A DNA stretch of 64,000 bases from Mycolicibacterium sp. TUM20985. GTDB taxonomy: Bacteria; Actinomycetota; Actinomycetes; Mycobacteriales; Mycobacteriaceae. Of this stretch, positions 1 to 8,190 are shown piece by piece. Every line of letters starts with the position of its first letter. Position 1 is the first letter of the stretch. Both the position numbers and the translations under genes were made by a program. The notes under the pieces are model-generated. The model did no database searches. It saw only the letters and a program-made list of their open reading frames with translations, and was not told where the DNA came from. The stretch is from contig NZ_AP027291.1 in assembly GCF_030295745.1 (NCBI RefSeq), positions 2,170,001 through 2,234,000 of the forward strand, in the 5' to 3' direction.

Positions 1-335
1 ACCGCACAGAGGTCCGCGGCCTTGACGAGTTCTGGTTCTCCGGCGTGAGGGCCGAACGGCGCGCCCGACGTTCGTGAGAGTGCCCACAGCGCGATGGCCC
101 CGACGTTGAGCATGATCCCCGCGGCGAGCACCGACGTCGTCATCCGAGCAAGGACCAGTCGCGCCCAAATCAGTTGGAACAGTGCGATCGAAAGAAAGAA
201 CAGGCCTGCCGGCACCCACTCTTGCCAGTGCGTTGGCACCACCGCGAAGTGGACGATAGCCGCGCCGAACGAAGCTAGTGCTGCAAGCTTCACAGCTAGC
301 CTGCTGTCCGTCCTCGTCGCTGCTTTGGGTGCCAC
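1..335 (-). CDS. Hypothetical membrane protein, 3' end cut by window
   Basis: Translating the minus strand from a GTG at 335 gives an open frame to the window edge, beginning VAPKAATRTDSR. An in-frame TGA lies a short way upstream, so this GTG is the only reasonable start seen. The frame holds two or three hydrophobic stretches (around ASFGAAIVHFAVV, GLFFLSIALFQLIW and VLAAGIMLNVGAIALW), followed by LSRTSGAPFGPHAGEPE and KAADLCA. I recall this tail from uncharacterised actinobacterial membrane proteins but cannot assign a function. It lies 135 bp downstream of the copper-type ATPase on the same strand, so it may be the last gene of that metal operon. The C-terminus is outside the window. Confidence 0.6.
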   Translation of the reverse strand, partial: MAPKAATRTDSRLAVKLAALASFGAAIVHFAVVPTHWQEWVPAGLFFLSIALFQLIWARLVLARMTTSVLAAGIMLNVGAIALWALSRTSGAPFGPHAGEPELVKAADLCA

Positions 336-470
336 ACGTCCGATGATGACAGCACTCGCTCGAACATCAACTGTGCGACACCGTATCTCAACCTGACCGA
401 GATACCTCCGTCACCTGTCCGCCGTCGCAAGGCTGACGTGGGTGCACGGCTCTGCAGGCGGGCCGACTGC

Positions 471-2912
471 TCACTGCGCTTCGGCCGTGTCCGGCGTGGG
501 GAGGCGAAGACGTTTGAGGGTCAACGCATTCACGGCGACGAGGATGCTGGAACCTGCCATCGTGATTGCGGCGATCTCTGGGCGCAGCACTAGACCGAAC
601 GCCGGCTCGAAGACCCCCGCGGCAATGGGTAGAGCGACGGAGTTGTAGCCAATCGCCCAGACGAGGTTCTGCTTCATCTTGCGGACCGTGCCCCGCCCGA
701 TCCGCAGCGCCACCGCCACATCAAGCGGGTCCGAACGCATCAGGACCACATCGGCGGTTTCCACCGCGACATCGGTGCCGGCGCCGATCGCAATTCCGAG
801 GTCGGCCTGAGCCAACGCCGGCGCATCGTTGACACCGTCACCAACCATCGCCACCCGATGCCCGGCGTCCATCAACTCGGTGACCTTCGCGGCCTTGTCG
901 CCGGGCAACACGTCGGCGATCACCTCGGTGACCCCGATCTGAGCGGCGATCCGCTGCGCGGTGGCCGCATTGTCTCCGGTGAGCATCACCACCTCGACGC
1001 CCATGGATCGCAGCTCCGCAACGGCGGCCGCGGACGTGGGTCGCACCGCGTCGGCGATGCCGATCACCGCTACCACCCGCCCATCGATCGCGGCGAGTAC
1101 CGCCGTCCGCCCCCCTGCGGCGAGCTCCTGCTGCCGCGCAGCCAAGACACCCAGGTCGACGTTCTCCGAACTCATTAGTCGGGTGTTGCCCACCACGACC
1201 CGGTGACCATCCACGACCGCGACGGCACCCTGTCCCGCCACGTTGACGAAGTCGTGCGCATCGAGGCGGTGCGCTCCCGCTGCATCGGCGTGCCGAACCA
1301 CCGCGGCCGCCAGCGGATGCTCGGAGTTGCGTTCGACCGCGGCGATCAGCGCCAGGGCCTCCGTCTCGGGCAGCCCGTCCACCAGTAGGTCGGTCACCTC
1401 CGGGGCGCCCAGGGTCAGGGTGCCGGTCTTGTCCATCACCACTACATCGATCTTCTTCGACGTCTCGATCGCGGTCGCGTTCTTGAACAACACTCCGCGG
1501 GCAGCGCCCAGACCGGTCCCGACCATGATCGCGGTAGGCGTGGCCAGCCCCAGCGCGTCGGGGCAGGTCACCACCACCACCGTGATCGCGAACAACAGGG
1601 CCTCGCTGACCGAGCGGCCCACCAGCAGCCACACCACAAAGGTGCCGACCCCGCCCAGAAGCGCCACCAGAACCAACCAGAACGCGGCCCGGTCCGCGAG
1701 GCGCTGACCGGGTGCCTTGGAGTTCTGCGCCTCCTGCACCAGCTTCACGATTTGGGCCAGCGCGGTGTCCGCGCCGACCTTGGTGGCTCGGACCCGAAGT
1801 GTCCCAGCGGTGTTGATGGTGGCCCCCACCACTTCATCGCCAAGACCCTTGTGAACCGGCAGGCTTTCTCCGGTCACCGTGGACTCGTCGACGTCGCTGT
1901 CTCCGTCCTCCACCACTCCGTCGACGGCGATCTTGGAACCGGGTCGAACCAACAACAGGTCACCCACCACGACCTGATCGGTGGGGATCTCCACCGACTC
2001 ACCGTCGCGGAGCACGGTCGCCATGGGCGGGGCCAGCTTCAGCAGTGCACGGACGGCGTCGTTGGCGCCGCCCCGTGCCCGCATCTCGAAGTAGTGACCG
2101 AGCAGCACGAACGCGGTCAGGATGGTCGCCGCTTCGTAGAAGACGTCGCCGCCCCCAGTCAGGGTGACCCCGACGGAGTACACCCAGCCGGCACCGACGG
2201 CGACCGCGACGAGCACCATCATGTCCAACGTGCGGGCACGTAGCGCCCGGTATGCGCCGGCGAAGAACACCTGCGCCGAATAGAAGATCACCGGAACGCT
2301 CAGAATCAGCTGGAACACGTCGTCGCGCAGCCCGAACGGCGCGGCCACGGTGAACCCGAACACGTCGCGCCCGATCCGGGACCACAACGTGATCACCACA
2401 CCGAACACCACCGCGACCAGGAAACGGTCCCGCATGTCGCGGATCATCGCGGCCATCGACATCTCACCGTGCCCGCCGTGCCCCATCACCTCGGTCGGCG
2501 TCCCCGTCCGACCCGCACCCGCCACGGCGCTGGCCTCATGGGCTGGGTGGCTTGCGTGGTCGGCAGCTTCGTCGGCGGTGCCGGGGGCCCGCTTCGCATC
2601 GGTGGCCGAAATCGGCATGGCACAGAGGTGATCCGGGACCGATTCACCCCGGCAGTGATATCGGCACTCTCGAACCCACCCAGCAAGGTCCTCCACCGTG
2701 GTGCGAGCCGGGTCGTAGCGCACCGTCACGGTCTGAGCCACCGGGTTGGCCTCCGCGCCAACAACTCCCGGTCGCCGACCGAGGACTGTCTCGACCACGT
2801 TCTTCTGAGTCGCCCACTGCACGCCGTCGAGTTCCAGCACCACGGTGTGCGTACCCGCGACTTCGACGTCTGTGTCCAACTCCTTCACCTGCGCCGACCC
2901 CCCATCTACCAT
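471..2912 (-). CDS. CopB-like heavy-metal P1B-type ATPase with CPD motif
   Basis: This 813-residue P1B ATPase probably exports copper. The N-terminal ~90 residues have a heavy-metal-associated fold but the usual GMTCxxC loop is replaced by DGVQWATQ. A His/Met-rich linker follows ([13 protein letters not shown]), as in CopB-type pumps. Membrane helices surround the phosphatase motif TGESLPVHK. The ion-channel motif reads [11 protein letters not shown], i.e. CPD instead of the CPC of CopA or CPH of CopB; the codons TGC CCC GAC can be read near 1545-1565. The phosphorylation site DKTGTLT, the SEHP motif and [10 protein letters not shown] are intact, so the pump should hydrolyse ATP. Its ATG overlaps the stop of the upstream small membrane gene by 7 bp, suggesting coupled translation. 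Metal specificity cannot be read with confidence because of the CPD change. Confidence 0.93.
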   Translation of the reverse strand: MVDGGSAQVKELDTDVEVAGTHTVVLELDGVQWATQKNVVETVLGRRPGVVGAEANPVAQTVTVRYDPARTTVEDLAGWVRECRYHCRGESVPDHLCAMPISATDAKRAPGTADEAADHASHPAHEASAVAGAGRTGTPTEVMGHGGHGEMSMAAMIRDMRDRFLVAVVFGVVITLWSRIGRDVFGFTVAAPFGLRDDVFQLILSVPVIFYSAQVFFAGAYRALRARTLDMMVLVAVAVGAGWVYSVGVTLTGGGDVFYEAATILTAFVLLGHYFEMRARGGANDAVRALLKLAPPMATVLRDGESVEIPTDQVVVGDLLLVRPGSKIAVDGVVEDGDSDVDESTVTGESLPVHKGLGDEVVGATINTAGTLRVRATKVGADTALAQIVKLVQEAQNSKAPGQRLADRAAFWLVLVALLGGVGTFVVWLLVGRSVSEALLFAITVVVVTCPDALGLATPTAIMVGTGLGAARGVLFKNATAIETSKKIDVVVMDKTGTLTLGAPEVTDLLVDGLPETEALALIAAVERNSEHPLAAAVVRHADAAGAHRLDAHDFVNVAGQGAVAVVDGHRVVVGNTRLMSSENVDLGVLAARQQELAAGGRTAVLAAIDGRVVAVIGIADAVRPTSAAAVAELRSMGVEVVMLTGDNAATAQRIAAQIGVTEVIADVLPGDKAAKVTELMDAGHRVAMVGDGVNDAPALAQADLGIAIGAGTDVAVETADVVLMRSDPLDVAVALRIGRGTVRKMKQNLVWAIGYNSVALPIAAGVFEPAFGLVLRPEIAAITMAGSSILVAVNALTLKRLRLPTPDTAEAQ

Positions 2913-3226
2913 GTCCCTGATTCGACTGACTCCCGCCCAGCTCGGCGCAAGCTGGTGCTCTCAGGGACAAGAGGGGCCAAATTCGGGCTGTCAAGGGAGA
3001 TCATGATCTGCGCTGCGGATTTGTCAGTAGACCGTTCTGGGGTGTCGCACTCCATCTCGCCGCGTTGCTGGCTGCCGCCCATGCCGCGCATCATGACCAA
3101 CATCGTCGCGGCGCAGGCGCCGAGCCCTACATACAGCGCCCATCCGCCGCTGTTCCCGGTGGAGAGCAGAAGAATCGCGGCAGCGCCAAGGCCGACCATC
3201 AAGTGAATGTGTGTCGCGTGTTTCAT
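2906..3226 (-). CDS. Small membrane protein coupled to the CopB-like ATPase
   Basis: The protein has about 106 residues: a short His/Met-containing N-terminus ([10 protein letters not shown]), one strongly hydrophobic helix, then a glycine-serine helix ending [14 protein letters not shown] and a polar tail. Small membrane proteins of this kind (DUF2933-like) often sit before copper pumps, but I cannot name the family firmly. GAGGAG lies 8 nt before the ATG at 3226; a GTG one codon upstream is possible. The stop overlaps the start of the ATPase, so the two are one transcription unit. Confidence 0.72.
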   Translation of the reverse strand: MKHATHIHLMVGLGAAAILLLSTGNSGGWALYVGLGACAATMLVMMRGMGGSQQRGEMECDTPERSTDKSAAQIMISLDSPNLAPLVPESTSLRRAGRESVESGTW

Positions 3227-3278
3227 CACGAATTCTCCTCAGCCGGTTCTTGTCGGTGGGACGGCCACCACCGCTCTC

Positions 3279-3290
3279 GGAGAATTCTCC
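3279..3290. promoter_or_regulatory. Palindrome GGAGAATTCTCC upstream of the ATPase operon
   Basis: A perfect 12-bp palindrome lies about 53 bp before the start of the small membrane gene. A second half, GAATTCTCC, occurs at 3230-3238, overlapping the ribosome-binding region. It may be an operator for the ATPase operon or a chance sequence; no CsoR-type ATACCCC box is present here. Confidence 0.3.
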
Positions 3291-3506
3291 GCCGATGAGC
3301 CGTTGAGTCATAGGGACCTTGGACCCGAACTTGGACGACGGGAGCTGTTGAAACTGCTTCGATCCCAACGACTCTCGGCACCCGGACTGATGGCCGCAGC
3401 CGATACGCCTGAGCTTTGCGACGCCCCCTCGAAACCACGGTGAGTCGATTGGCCATCGAGGTTGGCGATCGACGCGCGCTCATGAGGAGTGGAGACCGAA
3501 ATGCCG

Positions 3507-3920
3507 TCATCGTGCCGCCACCGCTAACACGATTCCGCACACCCAAATGCCGTCAAGGCCGACCAGCGCCCATCTGAAGTCCGAATGAATCATGAAGTTG
3601 ACCAAGGACATCCAGCCGACCGAAGTAATTCCCGCCACTGCGACCATCACAACGGCACCAACGTTGCCGGCCCGCACGCCGGTGCTGGCGATGTACACGA
3701 CCAGCACTCCCGTCGTGACGATGTAGCCACCCAGTACGCAGAACACGCGGCGCAGCCACGTGCCCAATCGGGGTATGTTGCGGTCGACGTTCTCGATGGT
3801 GACACCCATGTAGCGCGCATCCTCGGCCATCAGAGGTGGACGCAGCAGGAGGAAGAACCCACCGATAAGCACAAGTGCGACACCGCATCCTGTGAGAAGC
3901 CACGCTGCCAGCGATGTCAC
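3507..3920 (-). CDS. Four-helix membrane protein of unknown function
   Basis: From GTG 3920 the protein has about 137 residues with four hydrophobic segments (LLTGCGVALVLIGGFFLLL, YIVTTGVLVVYIA, AVVMVAVAGITSVGWMSL and ALVGLDGIWVCGIVLAV), joined by a polar loop with MGVTIENVDRNIPRLG. GGAAGG 7 nt before the GTG favours this start; an ATG at 3962 in frame would add 14 residues of low-complexity sequence. I do not recognise the family. It lies between the Met-rich gene upstream and the ATPase operon downstream on the same strand, so a role in the same metal response is inferred from position only. Confidence 0.68.
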   Translation of the reverse strand: MTSLAAWLLTGCGVALVLIGGFFLLLRPPLMAEDARYMGVTIENVDRNIPRLGTWLRRVFCVLGGYIVTTGVLVVYIASTGVRAGNVGAVVMVAVAGITSVGWMSLVNFMIHSDFRWALVGLDGIWVCGIVLAVAAR

Positions 3921-4096
3921 CGATCCGCCTTCCGCTGCCGGGGTCCCCGAGCTCCCCGGCACATGGTCGCCGCCCAGCGGCCAACCTACGTATCAACCTA
4001 GTAGATAGTCGGCTGCGGAGGTGTCGTATCACCGAGGTTGCGTGTCATCGATACCTGCCATCTTGACAGGACAGAGAACGCTTGTGACCGATTCCG

Positions 4097-4612
4097 CTAC
4101 GGGCGCGGGGAGTTGGGAACGGCCGGCGTCGCTGTCGGGGACTGCTGCTGACCAGGGCCCATCATTCCGCCTGGCCCCATCGGTTGGCCGCCGGGCCCCA
4201 TCTGACCAGGCCCCATCGGTTGGCCGCCGGGCCCCATCTGACCAGGCCCCATCATTCCGCCAGGCCCCATCTGACCGGGCCCCATCGGTTGGCCGCCGGG
4301 CCCCATCTGACCAGGCCCCATCATTCCGCCAGGCCCCATCTGACCGGGCCCCATCGGTTGGCCGCCGTACTGGTTCATCATGCCGAACTCGCCACCGTGA
4401 TGATCGCGACCGAAGCTGCCAGAATGCACGCCGAGGACGAACCCCGAGAAGAAAATGACGGCGACGATGACGACGACACCGGCCACAATGCCCACCACTG
4501 CCGCGATCTGGTAGACCTTGTTGGGCCGGTCATGCCGAGGCGTTTCTTCCGTAGCCCGTCGATCCGGGGCCACGGCGGTCGGTTCAATTCGGGTTTCCAG
4601 TGGTTCTGTCAT
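4097..4612 (-). CDS. Single-pass protein with Met/Gly/Pro repeats
   Basis: This 171-residue protein has a charged N-terminus, one transmembrane helix at about residues 33-60 (AAVVGIVAGVVVIVAVIFF), then HDH-rich sequence (GRDHHGGEFGMMNQY) and a long run of GQPMGPGQMGPGG and GGMMGPGQMGPGG units with 17 methionines. Met-rich extracytoplasmic segments bind Cu(I) in several copper-tolerance proteins, so a copper-binding role outside the membrane is plausible. That is inference from composition and from the neighbouring ATPase. The gene is on the same strand as the ATPase operon. An IS21 element now sits 140 bp upstream and may have cut it off from the SHOCT gene or from a promoter. Confidence 0.78.
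   Translation of the reverse strand: MTEPLETRIEPTAVAPDRRATEETPRHDRPNKVYQIAAVVGIVAGVVVIVAVIFFSGFVLGVHSGSFGRDHHGGEFGMMNQYGGQPMGPGQMGPGGMMGPGQMGPGGQPMGPGQMGPGGMMGPGQMGPGGQPMGPGQMGPGGQPMGPGGMMGPGQQQSPTATPAVPNSPRP
4157..4370. repeat. Tandem coding repeats in the Met-rich gene
   Basis: The stretch is built of near-identical units containing CATCATTCCGCCAGGCCCCA and CATCGGTTGGCCGCCGGG, with a period of about 69 bp (23 codons). Because units are nearly identical at DNA level, copy number is likely to vary by slippage or recombination. Reads on the other strand give a repetitive open frame that is only a shadow of this repeat. Confidence 0.85.
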
Positions 4613-4746
4613 GCTTCACCATGCCTCTGTGAGTTGAGCGACGGGAGCGCTCCTACCAATGGATTGCCACGAACGTTGCTCAAACGGGCCAGCCGTGGGG
4701 ATGCTTTGAATTCAACGCCAGCGACTACGTCGCACCTCGACGGGTG

Positions 4747-4752
4747 AATCTC
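4747..4752. repeat. Left target-site duplication of the IS element (AATCTC)
   Basis: AATCTC immediately precedes the left end TGTCGCTTGCCA of the element and is repeated directly after the right end at 7397. A 6-bp duplication is within the 4-8 bp range known for the IS21 family. Confidence 0.85.
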
Positions 4753-4813
4753 TGTCGCTTGCCAGGGTGATGGGACCACCTGATTGCCAGGAGGATGGGA
4801 CCACCGTGGCGCG

Positions 4814-5614
4814 TTATTGAGGATGCTCGGCGGGGTGGTCTGGGTCAAGCTGGCCGGGCCGGGCGCGTTGGCGGTAGGACGGTCCTTCGATGACCAGGGT
4901 GTGGGCCGCCGCGGTCAGTCGGTCGATGGCTGATTGAGCCAATAGCGTGTCGGCGGTCATGGTCAGCCATTCGGCGGGTTCCCGGTTGGAGGTCACGATG
5001 GTGGTCTTGGTGCGGTGACGTTCGACGACGATTTCGTAGAAGTCGCTGGTTTCGGTGGCATCGAGCGAGCGCAGCGCGAAGTCGTCGATGATGAGGACGT
5101 CAATCGCGGCCAGGCGGCGGATCTCGGTGTCGACGGTGTGGTCGAGTCGGGCTGCGCGTAGCCGGGTGAACAGTTTGTCGGCGCGACCGAATATGACGGT
5201 GTGCCGTCGGCGAATAGCCATGTGCCCCAACGCTGTTGCCAAATGCGTCTTGCCTACTCCGACGGGCCCGAGGACGATCGCGGACTGGCCGGCGTCGAGG
5301 AACCGCAGCGAGGTCAGATCCCCGAGCAGGGTGCGGTCATAGCGGAGGTCCTCTTGTGCGGTCCAGGTGTCGAAACGCATGCTCGGGTCGAGTCCGGCTT
5401 TGGTCGCCCGTAAGGCGGCTGAGCGGGATTCGCGTCGGGATACCTCATCAGCCAGCAGAGTTTCGAGGAACCCGATGTGGCTGAGTTTGTGTTGGCGGGC
5501 CAGGGCGGCACGTTCGGGCAGGGTGTCGGCCAACGCGCCGAGTTTGAGTGCTTTGAGCAGTCGGAGCAGATCAGCGCCGACCGGGTCGGCGGCTGCGCGG
5601 TTGGTCGTGGTCAT
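4814..5614 (-). CDS. istB: IstB-like ATP-binding transposition helper
   Basis: The 266-residue AAA+ helper ATPase of an IS21-type element has Walker A VLGPVGVGKTHLA, Walker B VLIIDDFAL, and the N-terminal helical region typical of IstB (LLRLLKALKLGALADTL). The start at 5614 (MTTTNRAA) is chosen because it follows the istA stop by one base and has GAGGAG upstream; an in-frame ATG at 5641 would overlap istA. IstB assembles on DNA and activates the IstA transposase. The gene is full length. Confidence 0.95.
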   Translation of the reverse strand: MTTTNRAAADPVGADLLRLLKALKLGALADTLPERAALARQHKLSHIGFLETLLADEVSRRESRSAALRATKAGLDPSMRFDTWTAQEDLRYDRTLLGDLTSLRFLDAGQSAIVLGPVGVGKTHLATALGHMAIRRRHTVIFGRADKLFTRLRAARLDHTVDTEIRRLAAIDVLIIDDFALRSLDATETSDFYEIVVERHRTKTTIVTSNREPAEWLTMTADTLLAQSAIDRLTAAAHTLVIEGPSYRQRARPGQLDPDHPAEHPQ

Positions 5615-5615
5615 G

Positions 5616-7238
5616 TCAGCGGGTCTCCTCGGGTTGCGCATCGGCCACGACGGTCAATGATGCTGGGGTGTTGGTGAATTCGGATGGATCACGCGAGAAC
5701 CGGGTAGCTGACTGCCCGACCGCCCGGGGCAATGCCGGAGTGGTGGTTTCGGTGGCGCGTTCCAGCATGGAAGCGATCTTGTTGACCGAGACGACGTCGA
5801 GGTCCAACGCGAGTGAACATGCTCGATCGACGCGCTCAGCGCCGTAACGGCGCACCAGACCCTGGAGCCGGTAGACGGTCCGCATCCGGGTCCAGGGCAG
5901 CGGGTCATCGAGGATGCGTTCGGCGTAGATCCCGACATTCGGCCCGTGGCTGGCACACGCCGCGATCAACGCCGCCAAGTCCCGCAGCGCATAGCTGGCC
6001 TTGTGCTCAGGCAGATCATTGCGGTCGGTGCTGCGCCCACCTGCCGGTTGGCGGGGATGGACCTTCACCAGCGTGCCGCGGTGATAGAACTTCACCAGCT
6101 CGCTATCGGCGCGCACGTCCACCGTGGTGCCGATCCACTGCTCGGGCAACGAGTACAGGGCTTTGCCGACCTCGGCGTGGAAGTCGCGGTGCACCTTGAC
6201 CGCCTTGAACACCGGCACGTCGTAGGCCCCCGGCACCGGCAGCAGGAGTCGCTGTTCTTCGGCGGTGAACACCTCCACCGGCCGTGCGCAGGTGGTGCCG
6301 TGGATGCGCATACCGGCCGTCCGCTCACACCACGCGGTCGCCGCCTGCTGCGCCTGCTCGAGACTGGTGAATGTTTCACCGTCCCAGAAGTTTCCACGCA
6401 CATACTGCACCGTGCGTTCGACCCGCGGCTTGTCCTTGGGCGAGCGCACCCGGGCCGGGTCGGTGAGGAACCCGCCATGACCGGCGTAATCGAGCCAGCC
6501 CGCGGTGAACCGGGGGTTGACCGCATCGGCAGCGGCGATCACCGGTTTCAAGTTATCCGGGATCAGCACCGCGAAGACGCCGCCGAAGAACTCCCACGCC
6601 GCCTGAGCGCCAGCGATCACCGCCGCCAAGGTCTGCGAATACGACAACCACACGAACATGTGCCGGCTGTAGACGGCGGTGAAGATCAACGCGTGCACCT
6701 TGCGGCGACGACCATCACCGGTGTCGGTGAGCATCCCCAGGTAGCCGAAATCGATCTGGCATTCCACCCCCGGGTCGCCGTCGGCGACTCGCACCGTGGT
6801 GTCCTTACGTCCGAAACCGCAACGTTCACTGGCGAATCGGTTCAACGTCCGATACGGAACCACACACCCTCGGCGGTCCAACAGCGTCGCGATCTTGGTG
6901 ATCGTCAACGGCCGCGCCTCGCCCTCGCCGGCCACCCACGCGGTGATCTGCTCCTCGAATTCGAGCAGCCGATCCCAGGCCGCGCCGTGACCATCGGGGC
7001 GCACCGGGCGGACCGCTTCGGCGACCGCACCGATCAACCCGTCATCGAGCGCGCTGACATCGTCGTCTCGGCGCAGCCCCGCTGCCTGGGCGGCCTCCAC
7101 GTAGCGGCGCACCGTTTTGCGGTCCACACCGCAATGCGCGGCGATCCTGCGGTACCCCGGCGCCGGTAACCCCACCACCCCGAGCCACACCCGCAGCACT
7201 TCCCTGATCTCGTTCACACTGACCTCCCGAAAAGCCAT
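5616..7238 (-). CDS. istA: IstA-like DDE transposase
   Basis: This 540-residue transposase has an N-terminal helix-turn-helix (YRRIAAHCGVDRKTVRRYV at about 25-43) and an integrase-core domain with acidic residues visible in VECQIDFGYLGM, VLIPDNLKPV and PRVERTVQYVRG. The C-terminal region is the usual IS21 beta domain. The start at 7238 (MAFREVSVNEIRE) is supported by GGAGG about 8 nt upstream; longer in-frame starts run into the terminal repeats. It acts with IstB for cut-and-paste or replicative movement. Confidence 0.95.
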   Translation of the reverse strand: MAFREVSVNEIREVLRVWLGVVGLPAPGYRRIAAHCGVDRKTVRRYVEAAQAAGLRRDDDVSALDDGLIGAVAEAVRPVRPDGHGAAWDRLLEFEEQITAWVAGEGEARPLTITKIATLLDRRGCVVPYRTLNRFASERCGFGRKDTTVRVADGDPGVECQIDFGYLGMLTDTGDGRRRKVHALIFTAVYSRHMFVWLSYSQTLAAVIAGAQAAWEFFGGVFAVLIPDNLKPVIAAADAVNPRFTAGWLDYAGHGGFLTDPARVRSPKDKPRVERTVQYVRGNFWDGETFTSLEQAQQAATAWCERTAGMRIHGTTCARPVEVFTAEEQRLLLPVPGAYDVPVFKAVKVHRDFHAEVGKALYSLPEQWIGTTVDVRADSELVKFYHRGTLVKVHPRQPAGGRSTDRNDLPEHKASYALRDLAALIAACASHGPNVGIYAERILDDPLPWTRMRTVYRLQGLVRRYGAERVDRACSLALDLDVVSVNKIASMLERATETTTPALPRAVGQSATRFSRDPSEFTNTPASLTVVADAQPEETR

Positions 7239-7396
7239 GCCCGTGCCTCCGTGACTTGAACTGTCACGGCGATCGAACGGGCAAACGAAGAGACCACCGA
7301 CGCGGCGCGCCGGTGGTCCCATAACTGGCAATCCAGGTGGTCCCATCCCACTGGCAAAATCAGGTCACAGTGGTCCCATGCTCATGGCAAACGACA

Positions 7397-7402
7397 AATC
7401 TC
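7397..7402. repeat. Right target-site duplication of the IS element (AATCTC)
   Basis: AATCTC directly follows the right end CGACA and matches the six bases to the left of the element. Confidence 0.85.
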
Positions 7403-7484
7403 TTTGTCTGACCGCCGACGGAGACACGGGCTCTGGGACTCGACCGCAGGTCTATTTCAAAGCCGTTGAGGCGCAACGTCATCA

Positions 7485-7742
7485 TCAATGCTCACGAAGT
7501 AAGGCGTGACTCTGCCGAAATTCGTCGGCGTCTATCTCGCCGCGAGCAAACCGTTCGGAGAGCAGATCCTCCGCGCGCGACGCACCGGAACTGGGCACGT
7601 GCGAGGCAGTACTACGTGAATCCGTCAGATACCGGATGCCGACAACTATGGCGGTGATCAACACCGCCCAGAACAAGACCATCGCCACACTGATCAAGAG
7701 CCAGCCGCCCCAGCCCCATCCGCCACTGCCAAACCACATCAT
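7485..7742 (-). CDS. SHOCT-domain small membrane protein
   Basis: The protein has 85 residues: a glycine/tryptophan-rich start (MMWFGSGGWGWGGW), one transmembrane helix, then a C-terminal SHOCT motif (AEDLLSERFARGEIDADEFRQ). SHOCT domains are short oligomerisation modules often found at the ends of membrane proteins and common in copper-resistance clusters. The start at 7742 follows GAAGAAGG; an in-frame ATG further up lacks support. It is oriented toward the Met-rich and ATPase genes and, without the IS insertion, would be about 0.5 kb upstream of the Met-rich gene. Confidence 0.82.
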   Translation of the reverse strand: MMWFGSGGWGWGGWLLISVAMVLFWAVLITAIVVGIRYLTDSRSTASHVPSSGASRAEDLLSERFARGEIDADEFRQSHALLREH

Positions 7743-8190
7743 CGTTTTTCGCCCTTCTTCGGAACAGTCCAACCCGAGCATTTGCAAGCGACTGCGCGCG
7801 CCAGTCTGCCCGCGGCACGCCGATCAGATGTAGTGCCAATGGTCCCCGCCGCCGACTCCAAAGGACCTTGAAGACCTGGAAAGGCCGGTGGCTCGTCTGA
7901 CCTTGGAAACGATTGAGTCATCCGTAGGAACAGTTACCGGGTTGAGCCGACGACGCGTATGGCTGTGAGCAGGGGGCTGCCGCCGCACGGATGATCCGGA
8001 CCGTGCGGACGCAGTTGGATGCTGAGCTGGGACGCGTGGGTAGTTCCTGGATCTTGCTCGTCATCGCCGCCATCGCGAATCGTCAAACCCCGATCTACGT
8101 ACCAAGGACGTAGGATCAACGTGGGCAACGGCTACGCAATGGGCACGTGCCCGAACACCACACGGACAAGGCAGCGCGGAGGTTCCAAGA
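7743..8190. other. 448-bp divergent intergenic region
   Basis: This stretch separates the minus-strand SHOCT gene from the plus-strand L,D-transpeptidase. A 40-codon open frame at 7991-8113 (MIRTVRTQLDAELGR, then a hydrophobic [10 protein letters not shown]) has no clear ribosome site, and I do not call it a gene. The palindrome at 8095-8113 lies at its 3' end. Nothing else is recognised. Confidence 0.5.
8095..8113. promoter_or_regulatory. Inverted repeat CTACGT-N7-ACGTAG before L,D-transpeptidase
   Basis: Perfect 6-bp arms separated by 7 bp lie 77 bp upstream of the transpeptidase start. The CTACG/CGTAG cores resemble the half-sites of the BlaI-type operator at 35467-35488, but spacing is 3 bp longer, so binding by the same repressor is uncertain. 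Confidence 0.4.

Larger units (their letters stand above)
4753..7396 (-). mobile_element. Complete IS21-family insertion sequence, 2,644 bp
   Basis: The element runs from TGTCGCTTGCCA at 4753 to TGGCAAACGACA at 7396, beginning TG and ending CA as IS21 elements do. Inside both ends lie repeated TTGCCA / ATGGGACCAC blocks (at 4760-4807 and, inverted, 7311-7390), the multiple terminal repeats bound by the transposase. It encodes istA and istB on the minus strand, both uninterrupted. AATCTC flanks it on both sides. Removing it restores continuous sequence between the Met-rich gene and the SHOCT gene. It looks intact and recent. Confidence 0.93.

Noticed and set aside
4021..4458. Plus-strand frame with APSVGRRAPSDQ repeats
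   Set aside because: It is the antisense reading of the Met-rich repeat gene; no ribosome site and no protein features.
7609..7616. GTACTACG half-site of the BlaI-type operator
   Set aside because: Single half-site inside the SHOCT coding region with no partner at the right distance.
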